From: Paenibacillus sp. W2I17
GTDB lineage: Bacteria > Bacillota > Bacilli > Paenibacillales > Paenibacillaceae
DNA length: 64,000 bases
NCBI RefSeq assembly: GCF_030815985.1
Contig: NZ_JAUSXM010000001.1
Span: 3,472,001 to 3,536,000, forward strand
Direction: 5' to 3'
In this document: one piece after another, positions 1-7,279 of the stretch
How positions within the stretch are numbered: the first letter of the stretch is position 1
Layout: each line of letters starts with the position of its first letter
Translations under genes and position numbers: made by a program
The notes under the pieces: generated by a model
Database searches by the model: none
The model's input: only the letters and a program-made list of their open reading frames with translations
Told to the model about the DNA's origin: nothing

Positions 1-139
1 AGAGTTCCACATGAAAAGGATAGTTCTCACTCACGGTTTCTGGAACCACTGACCAATCAATCTTTTCCCATGTTTGACCCAGTTCTTCAATAGCTTTGGA
101 CAGTGCGTATACCTTTTCCAATAATTCTTCCTTCAACAC
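1..139 (-). CDS. hypothetical protein, N-terminal part only (runs off window)
   Basis: An open frame without stop starts at GTG 139 (or TTG 136) and continues past the left edge, giving about 46 residues beginning MLKEELLEKVYALS. An AGGAGGA ribosome site lies 4-5 bases before the GTG, inside the end of vsr. The start overlaps the vsr stop (GTGTTGA), so translation is probably coupled. The visible residues suggest an amphipathic helix followed by a Trp-containing segment, and I do not recognise a family. By position it belongs to the Vsr/restriction locus. A DNA methyltransferase would be expected nearby, but nothing visible shows this gene is one. Confidence 0.55.
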   Translation of the reverse strand, partial: MLKEELLEKVYALSKAIEELGQTWEKIDWSVVPETVSENYPFHVEL

Positions 140-555
140 TTTCTCCTCCTTGCATCGACTATATAGTTATAAATTTTATTAATAGTTATATCATAATCGG
201 TTTTGAATTCGTGCTCCCAAACACGAAGAATATTCCAATCATTTTTTAAATAAAATTCATTCACAGCCTGATCCCTTTTTTTATTTCCTTCCAGTTTATT
301 AGCCCAAAATTCTGCATTGTTCTTTGGTCTGTTCGCGTGGATTGAACAACCATGCCAAAAACAGGAATCAATAAAAATCACAACTTTATATTTTCTAATT
401 GAAATATCCGGTCTTCCCATTAACACTTTTGTATTTCTTCTAAAACGTAGACCTTTCCTCCAAAGACTGCTTGCCACCCTATTTTCCAGCTTGGAAACGG
501 ACTTGATAGAACTCATCATTTTGCTTCGGGTCTCTTTCGATACAATATCACTCAT
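133..555 (-). CDS. vsr: Very short patch repair (Vsr) endonuclease
   Basis: Vsr nicks the DNA strand 5' of the T in T:G mismatches that arise when 5-methylcytosine deaminates, which repairs damage caused by a Dcm-type methylase. The 140-residue product has the usual length. It shows the N-terminal SKETRSKMMSSIKS region, the catalytic-Asp motif GRPDI, and the metal-binding FIDSCFWHGC motif followed by W-E-H near the C-terminus. The start at 555 is preferred because GGGGGTG lies seven bases upstream; the frame is open to 573 but lacks a better site. A terminator separates it from the EcoRII-like gene, and it overlaps the next gene at its 3' end. Its presence implies a cytosine-5 methylase, presumably just outside the window. 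Confidence 0.93.
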   Translation of the reverse strand: MSDIVSKETRSKMMSSIKSVSKLENRVASSLWRKGLRFRRNTKVLMGRPDISIRKYKVVIFIDSCFWHGCSIHANRPKNNAEFWANKLEGNKKRDQAVNEFYLKNDWNILRVWEHEFKTDYDITINKIYNYIVDARRRKC

Positions 556-584
556 AATATCACCCCCACACATGGATTAATACC

Positions 585-621
585 CAAAAAAGGACAGTAT
601 CACATCGAGTGATTACTGCCC
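585..621 (-). terminator. rho-independent terminator after the EcoRII-like gene
   Basis: Read on the minus strand, GGGCAGTAATCAC and GTGATACTGTCC form a stem of about ten pairs (one bulge) around TCGAT, followed by six T. It lies just after the stop of the EcoRII-like gene and before vsr. Confidence 0.75.
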
Positions 622-630
622 AACATTAAT

Positions 631-1779
631 TTATTTATTTTTCACATGGGTAATAAATGATTCCAAACTCATTAATTTATCCCTATATTTTTTCGGAAAA
701 CTTGTGATGTAAGATTTGGGAACTACAAGCCTCACCTTATAATCATACATTTCCTTTAACTGGTTCTCAGAAATGCCTTGTTGAAGTGTGAAAAGATGTT
801 TCTCTTCAATTCTGTCAGCTTCATTAAGTACCTGTCTCCAACGATCCTTGCAAGTGGTTTTAGCAGCAAGGAAAGTAAGTTTATCACTACTGACCGAAGA
901 ATTATGGTAGTCAATCGATCCAGGGAACAAAAAGTCAGGCTTTTTTCTACCTTCAGTAACAGCCTGTTCTTCAAAATTCAATTGGTGATCCTTAAATATC
1001 CTGCTCAGATGATTTTCAAGAGATTTCCCTGCCCTGCTTTTCCTTCTGTTTAACAGCGTATTGGCACATCCCACCAATTCTTCTACAGAATTGAACGGTG
1101 TAGAGATTCTTTCTCTATATCTGGAACTTTCAATAGCACGGAACAATGAATACTCAGTTTCTACCCAATTCAACAACAATTTATCAGGATCATTTTTCCT
1201 AATATTATAGAATACTCCACTTATCTCTCTGGCTTTTCTAGAGATTTCTTTTGTATCAGGGAAATCCACAGTAAGTTCTTCTAAATATTTTTGAAAGAGT
1301 TCATCAATGGAAGGCTCGGTAGAAATGTCACCCTTTTCAATTATAGAATTTGTTTGGGTCACATCCATACCTATTTCAAGAAAGAATTCCTCAATTTCTT
1401 CATCGCCACTTAAAATATACGCATTATAAAAAGTTTCTTCCATTTGTATCAGAACAAAAAGATCTCCAACATGTTCCTCGTTTAAAAAGGGAAAACCTCT
1501 TCCGAATCTAGTGATTCTATATTCATTCCTGCTACCCTGACCATAATAAATAAATCTGCTCTCAGTCTCAAAATCTTGTTGCCACTTGATTGTGACTCGT
1601 TTTTCCTTGTTCTCTCCTTTAGAACCTGGGCTATCAAAAAGAATGCGCCAAGCATTCTTTGCTATGTAAAAGCCTGATTGATGTGACCCTGTAGAACCAG
1701 CATCGTTAGCTGAAATAAATTTGACAAATGATAATTCATTACTAAGGCAATCTTTAATCGCATCCTGTAACACTGTCAA
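631..1779 (-). CDS. Type II restriction endonuclease, EcoRII family
   Basis: EcoRII-type enzymes are type IIE nucleases that must bind two CCWGG sites, one as effector and one as substrate. The N-terminal ~150 residues match the EcoRII-N effector-binding domain (GSTGSHQSGFYIAKNAW). The C-terminal part carries the EcoRII-C PD-(D/E)XK core, with KPDFLFPG and then LTFLAAKTTCKDRWRQ. A length of about 383 residues is close to EcoRII (404). GGAGGGG sits six bases before TTG 1779, so I chose that start; the frame is open to GTG 1794. The recognition site is inferred from family membership and from the adjacent vsr. No methylase is visible inside the window. Confidence 0.9.
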   Translation of the reverse strand: MTVLQDAIKDCLSNELSFVKFISANDAGSTGSHQSGFYIAKNAWRILFDSPGSKGENKEKRVTIKWQQDFETESRFIYYGQGSRNEYRITRFGRGFPFLNEEHVGDLFVLIQMEETFYNAYILSGDEEIEEFFLEIGMDVTQTNSIIEKGDISTEPSIDELFQKYLEELTVDFPDTKEISRKAREISGVFYNIRKNDPDKLLLNWVETEYSLFRAIESSRYRERISTPFNSVEELVGCANTLLNRRKSRAGKSLENHLSRIFKDHQLNFEEQAVTEGRKKPDFLFPGSIDYHNSSVSSDKLTFLAAKTTCKDRWRQVLNEADRIEEKHLFTLQQGISENQLKEMYDYKVRLVVPKSYITSFPKKYRDKLMSLESFITHVKNK

Positions 1780-1813
1780 ACAATTCCCCTCCACTTCCTA
1801 TAATCAGTAAAAT

Positions 1814-2167
1814 TTATTCTTGCTTCGTTCTTTCACAAACTATTTTCAATTTTGATTCTTCATGCAAGAGGGTAATCGTATCCCCTGCTTTTATATTAAA
1901 CTGCTCGAAGTACTTGTTCATGGGTGTTAATCTATATTCATCTCTTTCCCCTTTCTCTGTAAAATATTTGTTATTGTAATGAATAAAATCAAAACTCCAT
2001 ACTTCTCCGCATTCATCTTCAAAATTAAGAGTAACACGCGGATTTTTCTTATCCTCTGACAATTTAGGAAAAAAATTTACTTGATTTTTTAAAATATACA
2101 TACCTGCCTGATGTGCCCTAGTCTCACTAACATCGTTTTTGCTCAAAACTTTTGTTATAATTCTCAT
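1814..2167 (-). CDS. Stand-alone EcoRII-N-like (B3-fold) DNA-binding domain protein
   Basis: This 117-residue protein resembles only the N-terminal effector domain of the EcoRII-like enzyme encoded next. Both share the S-x-T/G-x-HQ(A/S)G-(M/F)YI-K-N block, a conserved R-VT-(N/K) strand, and the R-(D/N)EYR-T segment. It has no PD-(D/E)XK part. ATG 2167 is preceded by AAAGGAGA, and the gene ends 34 bases before the EcoRII-like start, so they are probably co-transcribed. It could be a separate DNA-binding subunit, a modulator of the nuclease, or the remnant of a duplicated nuclease. The name rests on the visible motif similarity. Confidence 0.65.
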   Translation of the reverse strand: MRIITKVLSKNDVSETRAHQAGMYILKNQVNFFPKLSEDKKNPRVTLNFEDECGEVWSFDFIHYNNKYFTEKGERDEYRLTPMNKYFEQFNIKAGDTITLLHEESKLKIVCERTKQE

Positions 2168-2242
2168 GATTATATTCTCCTTTTACGTTAAGTAAGAAAT
2201 AATTCGGTCACCCGACATAGAATCTTTATTTCCCACATTCTG

Positions 2243-2271
2243 ATTATAAGCTTCTCGCTAAAGCTCCTCAA
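2243..2271 (-). promoter_or_regulatory. SigA-type promoter of the restriction operon
   Basis: On the minus strand a -35 TTGAGG and a perfect -10 TATAAT are separated by exactly 17 bases. They lie about 75 bases upstream of the ATG of the EcoRII-N-like gene. Confidence 0.6.
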
Positions 2272-2299
2272 TTATGCAATACTTTTGCTAGTCAGATAG

Positions 2300-3181
2300 T
2301 CAGATTCTGTAATGGGAATCCTCAGAATTCTTATTTATCTTCTTCCTGTAACTGATATAATCTGCAGTTAATTCTTTCATAACCCTGTCCATCGCAATAT
2401 ATAGAACCCCCGATCCACCCAATACAAACAGGGATTCATTAAAATCTTCTGGACCAGTAACCCGAGACAGTGCTTCATATCTTATAAAGAGTTCATACGT
2501 CACATAAACAAACATAAGGAAATATAGGCATATTCTTCGTATAAGAACTTCTTCAGAATTCATATTCACAGTGAATATCTTCTTGTAATATACCCAATAG
2601 TTACCATAAAACGGAATTAAGAATAATCCCAAAAAGTACATATTATATGACCAGGAAAGCTGTGTTAGAAAAACAAGAGGAAAATATAATATAAATATGG
2701 ACTTGACTAAGTCAGGAATTTGTTTAAATAATAGATTCACTCTGTTAATAAAATAAATCCTATTATTTTTTTTGTTTAAATCTGTCATAACCTTTAATTT
2801 AAAGTTTATCCATTCTATTACAATAAATTTATATTCAGGATGTACTTTTTTGTATTCTTCAATATATGTCGTAGTAGGGAGAACCCAAAATATAAAAATC
2901 AGAGTCATAAACGACCAATAATTAATAAAAGGTTGGTTTTGAAAGCCTATAGTTATTAAAAGATAAACATTTGCACAAAAATAAACAATGGGGACCAATA
3001 TTCCTGTTACTTGAACAGCCATTACGAACCACTTGTGATCAAAACGATCCATCGTTCTTTTTCCTATCCATTTCCCCAAAGGCTCCATCCATTTAGAGAA
3101 AGCGTAATTTAACCCAAACCAAATGGCAACCATTAATAAAATGGTTAACGATATAATCAAAAAATTGAGCCATAAATTCAA
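2300..3181 (-). CDS. Multi-pass membrane protein of unknown function
   Basis: The product is 293 residues with an N-terminal membrane segment (about 5-28) and further hydrophobic stretches near 52-80, 88-108, 165-205 and 220-240. Charged, Lys-rich linkers lie between them and the C-terminal tail is polar. The TTG start at 3181 is chosen because GAGGGGG lies seven bases upstream. I recognise no catalytic motif or family. It lies between the restriction genes and a WYL regulator in AT-rich DNA, all on the minus strand, but a terminator separates it from the regulator. Accessory cargo of the island is an inference. Confidence 0.7.
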   Translation of the reverse strand: MNLWLNFLIISLTILLMVAIWFGLNYAFSKWMEPLGKWIGKRTMDRFDHKWFVMAVQVTGILVPIVYFCANVYLLITIGFQNQPFINYWSFMTLIFIFWVLPTTTYIEEYKKVHPEYKFIVIEWINFKLKVMTDLNKKNNRIYFINRVNLLFKQIPDLVKSIFILYFPLVFLTQLSWSYNMYFLGLFLIPFYGNYWVYYKKIFTVNMNSEEVLIRRICLYFLMFVYVTYELFIRYEALSRVTGPEDFNESLFVLGGSGVLYIAMDRVMKELTADYISYRKKINKNSEDSHYRI

Positions 3182-3280
3182 AGCCTTTCCCCCTCAGCAA
3201 TTTTTATTTCAGTTAACTTGTTTGTATAATAGCAAATCCATACGACAACATAATGCCAGCGAACGTAAGTTCGTATAATT

Positions 3281-3311
3281 AAAAGGCGTGCCATAATATG
3301 CACGCCTTTTT
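3281..3311 (-). terminator. terminator after the WYL regulator
   Basis: AAAAGGCGTGC and GCACGCCTTTTT pair perfectly around a nine-base loop, directly after the WYL regulator stop. The symmetric A and T tails would allow use in both directions. Confidence 0.85.
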
Positions 3312-3313
3312 GG

Positions 3314-4261
3314 TTAGTAAATCTGGTTCCATTTATTTAGTTTTTCCTTCAATTGTTCACGAACCGCCTGTGGTTCCAGTACTTCTGCATCTGGTCCATA
3401 TCTTAGCAACCACTTGATAAATTCCTTATCATTGTTGACGGTTACCTCAAAAATAATGCTGCCATCACTCTCATCGGTTATTCTTGGATGTACAAATAGT
3501 TCTTTTTCCTTGACATACCTAGCAACATCTTCTTTAAACCTGACCTTGAATCTTGTATTTTTATCTCCTCTTTCAATCGACCAAGTGTTTTTAAAGTATT
3601 GTCTGATGCTGAAGTGATTCTTTTCAAAAGTCTGATCTGTAATGTCCACTTTGAGAAATCGACTGATCCGAAATGTACGAATTTCCTTTTTCATGTGACA
3701 ATATCCTATCAGATAAAATTTCTGATCTCTGGGCACAAGAAAATAAGGATCAATCCGGCGGGCTGTCGTCTCATCCCGATATTGAGTATGGTACACTGTC
3801 TCAATTGAACGCAACTCTATCGTAGCTTGAATAATGTTTTCCAAAAAATTGTTGCTCTCCTTTTGATAAGAGGGGATACCCATTTGGATAATATCAGCTA
3901 TATTATGTATGATATTGTTTTGTTGTCGTTTTTCCTTAAAATGAGCAGAAATAACTTTGTCATAAGCAGATTCAAATCCAGAGGGGAGTTTGTCCTTATT
4001 AATAAAAGAAGGCAGTAATAAGAATGCAAGCGCCTCTTGCTCGTTGAAATCAAGTGGGAATATATTGAAGTTCCCTTCAAATCTATAGCCCGTATTTTTC
4101 CCCTCATTCAGAATCGGTACAACCGTAGTAAGCAGCTCCAAATCTCTGTAAATGGTGCGTGGATTGACCTCACATTTTTCTGCGAGCATGTTGGCTGTAA
4201 TTCCGGGATTCGCCTGGATAGCTATAATCATTTTCATTAATCTAATGATTTTTTCTTTCAT
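3314..4261 (-). CDS. WYL-domain helix-turn-helix transcriptional regulator (YafY type)
   Basis: The 315-residue protein has the full architecture of the family. Residues 1-60 are a winged helix (NMLAEKCEVNPRTIYRDLELL), residues about 140-215 form a WYL domain (RRIDPYFLVPRDQKFYLIGYC), and a C-terminal WCX-like extension ends near WNQIY. Such proteins usually sense a ligand or nucleic acid through the WYL pocket. Many control neighbouring defence or stress genes, so a role in this island is plausible but unproven. ATG 4261 is preceded by TGAGGTAGCC. The gene stands alone between its own terminator and a decayed region. Confidence 0.9.
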   Translation of the reverse strand: MKEKIIRLMKMIIAIQANPGITANMLAEKCEVNPRTIYRDLELLTTVVPILNEGKNTGYRFEGNFNIFPLDFNEQEALAFLLLPSFINKDKLPSGFESAYDKVISAHFKEKRQQNNIIHNIADIIQMGIPSYQKESNNFLENIIQATIELRSIETVYHTQYRDETTARRIDPYFLVPRDQKFYLIGYCHMKKEIRTFRISRFLKVDITDQTFEKNHFSIRQYFKNTWSIERGDKNTRFKVRFKEDVARYVKEKELFVHPRITDESDGSIIFEVTVNNDKEFIKWLLRYGPDAEVLEPQAVREQLKEKLNKWNQIY

Positions 4262-4353
4262 GGCTACCTCATTTCAAAAGCACAAATTCAATATTTTTTT
4301 TCTTCTTATTCCTAACCTTTTCTCACTTGTTTCAAAAGAACTAGAGTAGGCAT

Positions 4354-4535
4354 TTAGTCAAACGATACTATCTCATTAATTTTAATGGCTTCATGGAAAT
4401 ATCCTAAACCATGTGTGGTAAGTTCACTAGCTCTTCTGGATATGCAATAATGCTATACACTTCTCTATTATTATCGTCAAATACATTAAAAGTTTTGATT
4501 AAATGAACAAAAATATCCCTGATAAGAATTTTATC
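4354..4535 (-). pseudogene. remnant of a small protein gene, frameshifted
   Basis: On the minus strand a coding-like frame without a start codon reads as far as IIAYPEELVNLPHMV and stops at 4404. In the next frame GLGYFHEAIKINEIVSFD continues smoothly to a stop at 4354. The composition looks like protein and one frameshift joins the two parts. No family is recognised. Its position after a toxin/immunity pair suggests a decayed extra immunity gene. Confidence is low because the match is by eye only. Confidence 0.35.
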
Positions 4536-4546
4536 TTATCAAGGGA
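4516..4546 (-). terminator. possible terminator after the immunity gene
   Basis: TCCCTTGATAAGAT and ATTCTTATCAGGGA form a long stem with one bulge around a short AT loop. On the minus strand ATATTTTTG follows. It lies about 70 bases past the stop of the putative immunity gene and overlaps the decayed frame. Confidence 0.45.
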
Positions 4547-4616
4547 ACTTAATTTCAGTTTTTATAGGTACATTAAAACTTTAAATTTAATTCTTATTTC
4601 CATTCATATTCATATC

Positions 4617-5423
4617 TTATTTATCATTATTTTGGTCTTGGTAACTAGCAGATCCCTCCTTGATATGTACTTTGAGTATTCCTGAATCTACTTTATCAAG
4701 ATGCCACCACCAACTGTTAATAGGTAGGTCTCTATTCTCTTCCCCAGCAGTAATCAATAATTTTTCATCATCTATTTCCAATAATCTCAAAATCAACTCA
4801 TCTACCTGATTTATCTTTTCTTCAAGAGATTTATTTATAGATTGAACTTTTAGATCTTCTCTCATCTCAAAAAGGTTCTTAAATAAGTCTAAGTATTGCA
4901 GCTCCTCACCATCCCATCCACCCTCTTCTTCAATACACTCTATTCCACCGATAAGCTCTTCGTTTAAACATTGGATAATATCTTCGATTACTTCATCATT
5001 AATTAGTCTAGAGTCATAAAATTGTTGAGTGTTTTTAAATTTCAGATTCTCTATCTCATCATTAACAAATAATCCACTATCACCATGATATATAAACACA
5101 TCTTTGCTTTTATCAAGGATCGAGTAAATCTCTTTACAAAAAGATAACGCCAAGAAGGTAGCATTTCGATCCTTACTAGGTTGTATAAATAATGCAGTTT
5201 TCAGATTAGTATTAATAACCTTATCCCCAGAAATATCAAACCACATATTCCTTATCTCATCAGCATCTTCAAGAATATAATAGTTAACCCATATCCAACT
5301 GTTAGATCTTTCTATTCCCCAAGAGGATATTTGATCTTTGGCACCAAACTCAGATAGCACACTGTTTAATTTTTCAATACTAAGTTCTTCTTCCATGTAC
5401 ATTACTATATTGGATTGTGACAT
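4617..5423 (-). CDS. Putative immunity protein for the upstream toxin
   Basis: This is an acidic 268-residue cytoplasmic protein with no signal peptide or membrane segment. It is rich in Asp, Glu, Asn and Trp and ends in SASYQDQNNDK. I do not recognise its family. The ATG at 5423 overlaps the toxin stop (TAATG), so the two are translationally coupled, which is the usual arrangement of a polymorphic toxin and its immunity gene. Both the gene and the toxin tip are AT-rich compared with the toxin N-terminus, so they probably moved as one module. The immunity role is inferred from position and character only. Confidence 0.6.
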   Translation of the reverse strand: MSQSNIVMYMEEELSIEKLNSVLSEFGAKDQISSWGIERSNSWIWVNYYILEDADEIRNMWFDISGDKVINTNLKTALFIQPSKDRNATFLALSFCKEIYSILDKSKDVFIYHGDSGLFVNDEIENLKFKNTQQFYDSRLINDEVIEDIIQCLNEELIGGIECIEEEGGWDGEELQYLDLFKNLFEMREDLKVQSINKSLEEKINQVDELILRLLEIDDEKLLITAGEENRDLPINSWWWHLDKVDSGILKVHIKEGSASYQDQNNDK

Positions 5424-6649
5424 TATCTTTTTTCTCCTTTTAGGGTATTAATTAATTCTTCTGGAGATGTTACAATTTCAACACCAATTGAACTTATATT
5501 TTTTGCTTTCACAGTATCAATACCATTTGGGGCATATAAAATAACTCCTTTATGATCAGGATTTATATGTGGCTGCTTAACATCGCCTTCAAAGTATTTA
5601 AAAAAATCACTTATTGATTTTGATTTACCTCCAGTAGCATTGAAACATTCAATAATATAATTCGATGTTCCCAGATCAATCTCCCCTATCCTACCACCTA
5701 ATTCCTTAGCATTATATGTTGTACCAGCCTCTGTTATTTTTATTTTATTATCAAGTAATAACTTAGCAGTATCAGCTTCCAGTCTAAAACCTTCCCTACC
5801 GGATTTTGATCCTTCTTTTAAATTTTTTAGAATCTTTTTTAATGTGTCCTCACTTGCAAGTCCTGAACTTATAAGTTCATCGGAATTCACTCCAATGTAC
5901 TCAGATATCTTTTTTTGTTGGATTTCAGTAAGTTTTAAATTCTCGTTATACTTAAAAATCCCACCATGCTCCGGCTTAGCTCCACCCGCTCCACCCAGAT
6001 CGGTATGCTTATCATCCATCGAACGAAAAGCTTTACCAAACAAAACATACGCCAAAGCCTGACCTGTCATCGCCCCACCGTAATACCCTGCACCATTCTC
6101 ATCGATCTGCTTCTTCTGCTCTTCTACAAATTGCCCTATATCCGACCTCGCTGTTCCCGTACCCCAAGCAGTATCCCATGCAAACTGAATACCACGCCCA
6201 ACGTCTACAACTTTGCCCACTGTCATGGCATATGCCACACTGCTTAATGTACTGAATGGGTTCTCGAAGAAAGCTTCTGCCGTCTGCCCCATTCCCGTTA
6301 TTGTTTCTCCTACTGATTTATCAAGCAGCCCTACAGCGAAATTTCGCTTTAGTTCTTCTGGAATGTACAGCGCAACCTCGCCGGAGCCGTCCGTTGTTCT
6401 GAAGTTCTTCGCTATAAACGTAAACTCTTTCTGGATTTCGTCCAACAGCCCGAGTGTAGTCGGGAACACTTCTTTCACCTGCATAAAATCCCAGAAGAAA
6501 CGCTCTCCTGTCACACCCGACCAATCGGATTGCAACATATAGATGGATTTCTCTAGTTCCCAGACCATTCGCTCCAGTTCCTGTTTCTTCTGCTGGACCA
6601 ACCGGGCCTTTTCCTCCAATAGATCGGGATGTACCTCGATTCTCTGCAT
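5423..6649 (-). CDS. WXG100-type polymorphic toxin with C-terminal PD-(D/E)XK-like nuclease domain
   Basis: The N-terminal ~100 residues form the helical hairpin of WXG100 proteins (QSDWSGVTGERF), which points to export by a type VII (ESX-like) system. A Gly/Ala-rich pre-toxin region follows. The last ~140 residues hold EADTAKLLLD, then GRIGEIDLGTSNYIIECFNA and GGKS, resembling a restriction-endonuclease-fold toxin (acidic residues in GEID and IIE, then Lys). The target is probably nucleic acid. ATG 6649 is preferred over TTG 6667 because GGGTGA lies seven bases upstream. Base composition changes sharply near 5950-5990, between the conserved export part and the AT-rich toxin tip, as expected for tip swapping. 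Confidence 0.78.
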   Translation of the reverse strand: MQRIEVHPDLLEEKARLVQQKKQELERMVWELEKSIYMLQSDWSGVTGERFFWDFMQVKEVFPTTLGLLDEIQKEFTFIAKNFRTTDGSGEVALYIPEELKRNFAVGLLDKSVGETITGMGQTAEAFFENPFSTLSSVAYAMTVGKVVDVGRGIQFAWDTAWGTGTARSDIGQFVEEQKKQIDENGAGYYGGAMTGQALAYVLFGKAFRSMDDKHTDLGGAGGAKPEHGGIFKYNENLKLTEIQQKKISEYIGVNSDELISSGLASEDTLKKILKNLKEGSKSGREGFRLEADTAKLLLDNKIKITEAGTTYNAKELGGRIGEIDLGTSNYIIECFNATGGKSKSISDFFKYFEGDVKQPHINPDHKGVILYAPNGIDTVKAKNISSIGVEIVTSPEELINTLKGEKR

Positions 6650-6835
6650 TTCCTTATCACCCGCCAACCTGACCCTAGTTTATGTACCTAAATTTTAACA
6701 AGTTAGAAGGAAGATTGGAATCAAACGGAAGGATCATTTCCTCAGAGGTTATCCGGTAGTTGGGCAACATCCTTGAGTAACTATTTTTGCACATTAATGC
6801 ATGGATGAATGCAGTTGAGTCGACTGGGTATCTTG

Positions 6836-6871
6836 TACAAAAAGAACGACTTCTATCTCAGATAGAAGTCG
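6836..6871 (-). terminator. terminator after the DUF4183 gene
   Basis: CGACTTCTATCT and AGATAGAAGTCG pair perfectly around one base. On the minus strand TTCTTTTTG follows. It lies about 40 bases after the DUF4183 stop. Confidence 0.85.
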
Positions 6872-6912
6872 CACAAGATAACGATACAGTAGGATTAAAT
6901 CTTCTTTCTTCT

Positions 6913-7206
6913 TTAAGACACTACGAATTGTAAAACAACTGGAATTCCATCGTTCAGCGCATCTCCACCGGGAATTGTAATTGTAGTAGTCGTAGCCGAG
7001 GATGTATCTGCTGTCTGCATAATGCCGTTAATATAAAGATTGTAATAGTTGAACGTGCCTGGAAATGCCGTTGCAGCTACACCCGCGTCATTTGTAAAAG
7101 CTGTCGCGGCAATCGCAAACGTTGCTCCAGTACCCGTTCCATCACCAATGGTTGCAGCAAATCTTAAACTGTTCTGAAATGGTGTCACAAGTGGCATGTT
7201 TCTCAC
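6913..7206 (-). CDS. DUF4183-domain protein, probable spore-surface component
   Basis: The product is a 97-residue Thr/Ala/Gly-rich beta-type protein with the DUF4183 signature (YYNLYINGIMQTADTSS) and a hydrophobic end (VVLQFVVS). The same signature forms the C-terminal domain of the collagen-like protein encoded just upstream, so the two probably share a structure. DUF4183 domains are common in exosporium or spore-coat filament proteins of Bacillales, where they may act as oligomerising tips; that role is inferred. A strong AGGAGGTGAG site precedes ATG 7206. The gene lies 74 bases after the collagen-like gene on the same strand. Confidence 0.82.
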   Translation of the reverse strand: MRNMPLVTPFQNSLRFAATIGDGTGTGATFAIAATAFTNDAGVAATAFPGTFNYYNLYINGIMQTADTSSATTTTITIPGGDALNDGIPVVLQFVVS

Positions 7207-7219
7207 CTCCTACCTAACA

Positions 7220-7248
7220 TAGTATATGTGGTAGGTTTGGGAGTAGTG
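7220..7248 (-). promoter_or_regulatory. candidate SigK (late mother-cell) promoter for the DUF4183 gene
   Basis: On the minus strand CATATACTA fits the SigK -10 pattern CATANNNTA, with an AC-containing -35 (CACT) about 16 bases upstream. This would suit a spore-surface protein. The leader would be very short because the ribosome site follows at once. A CATAGTATA also lies near 8546, upstream of the collagen-like gene, but with poorer -35 spacing. Confidence 0.35.
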
Positions 7249-7279
7249 AAGGCAAAGGAACCAGCAACTAAAACCAATT

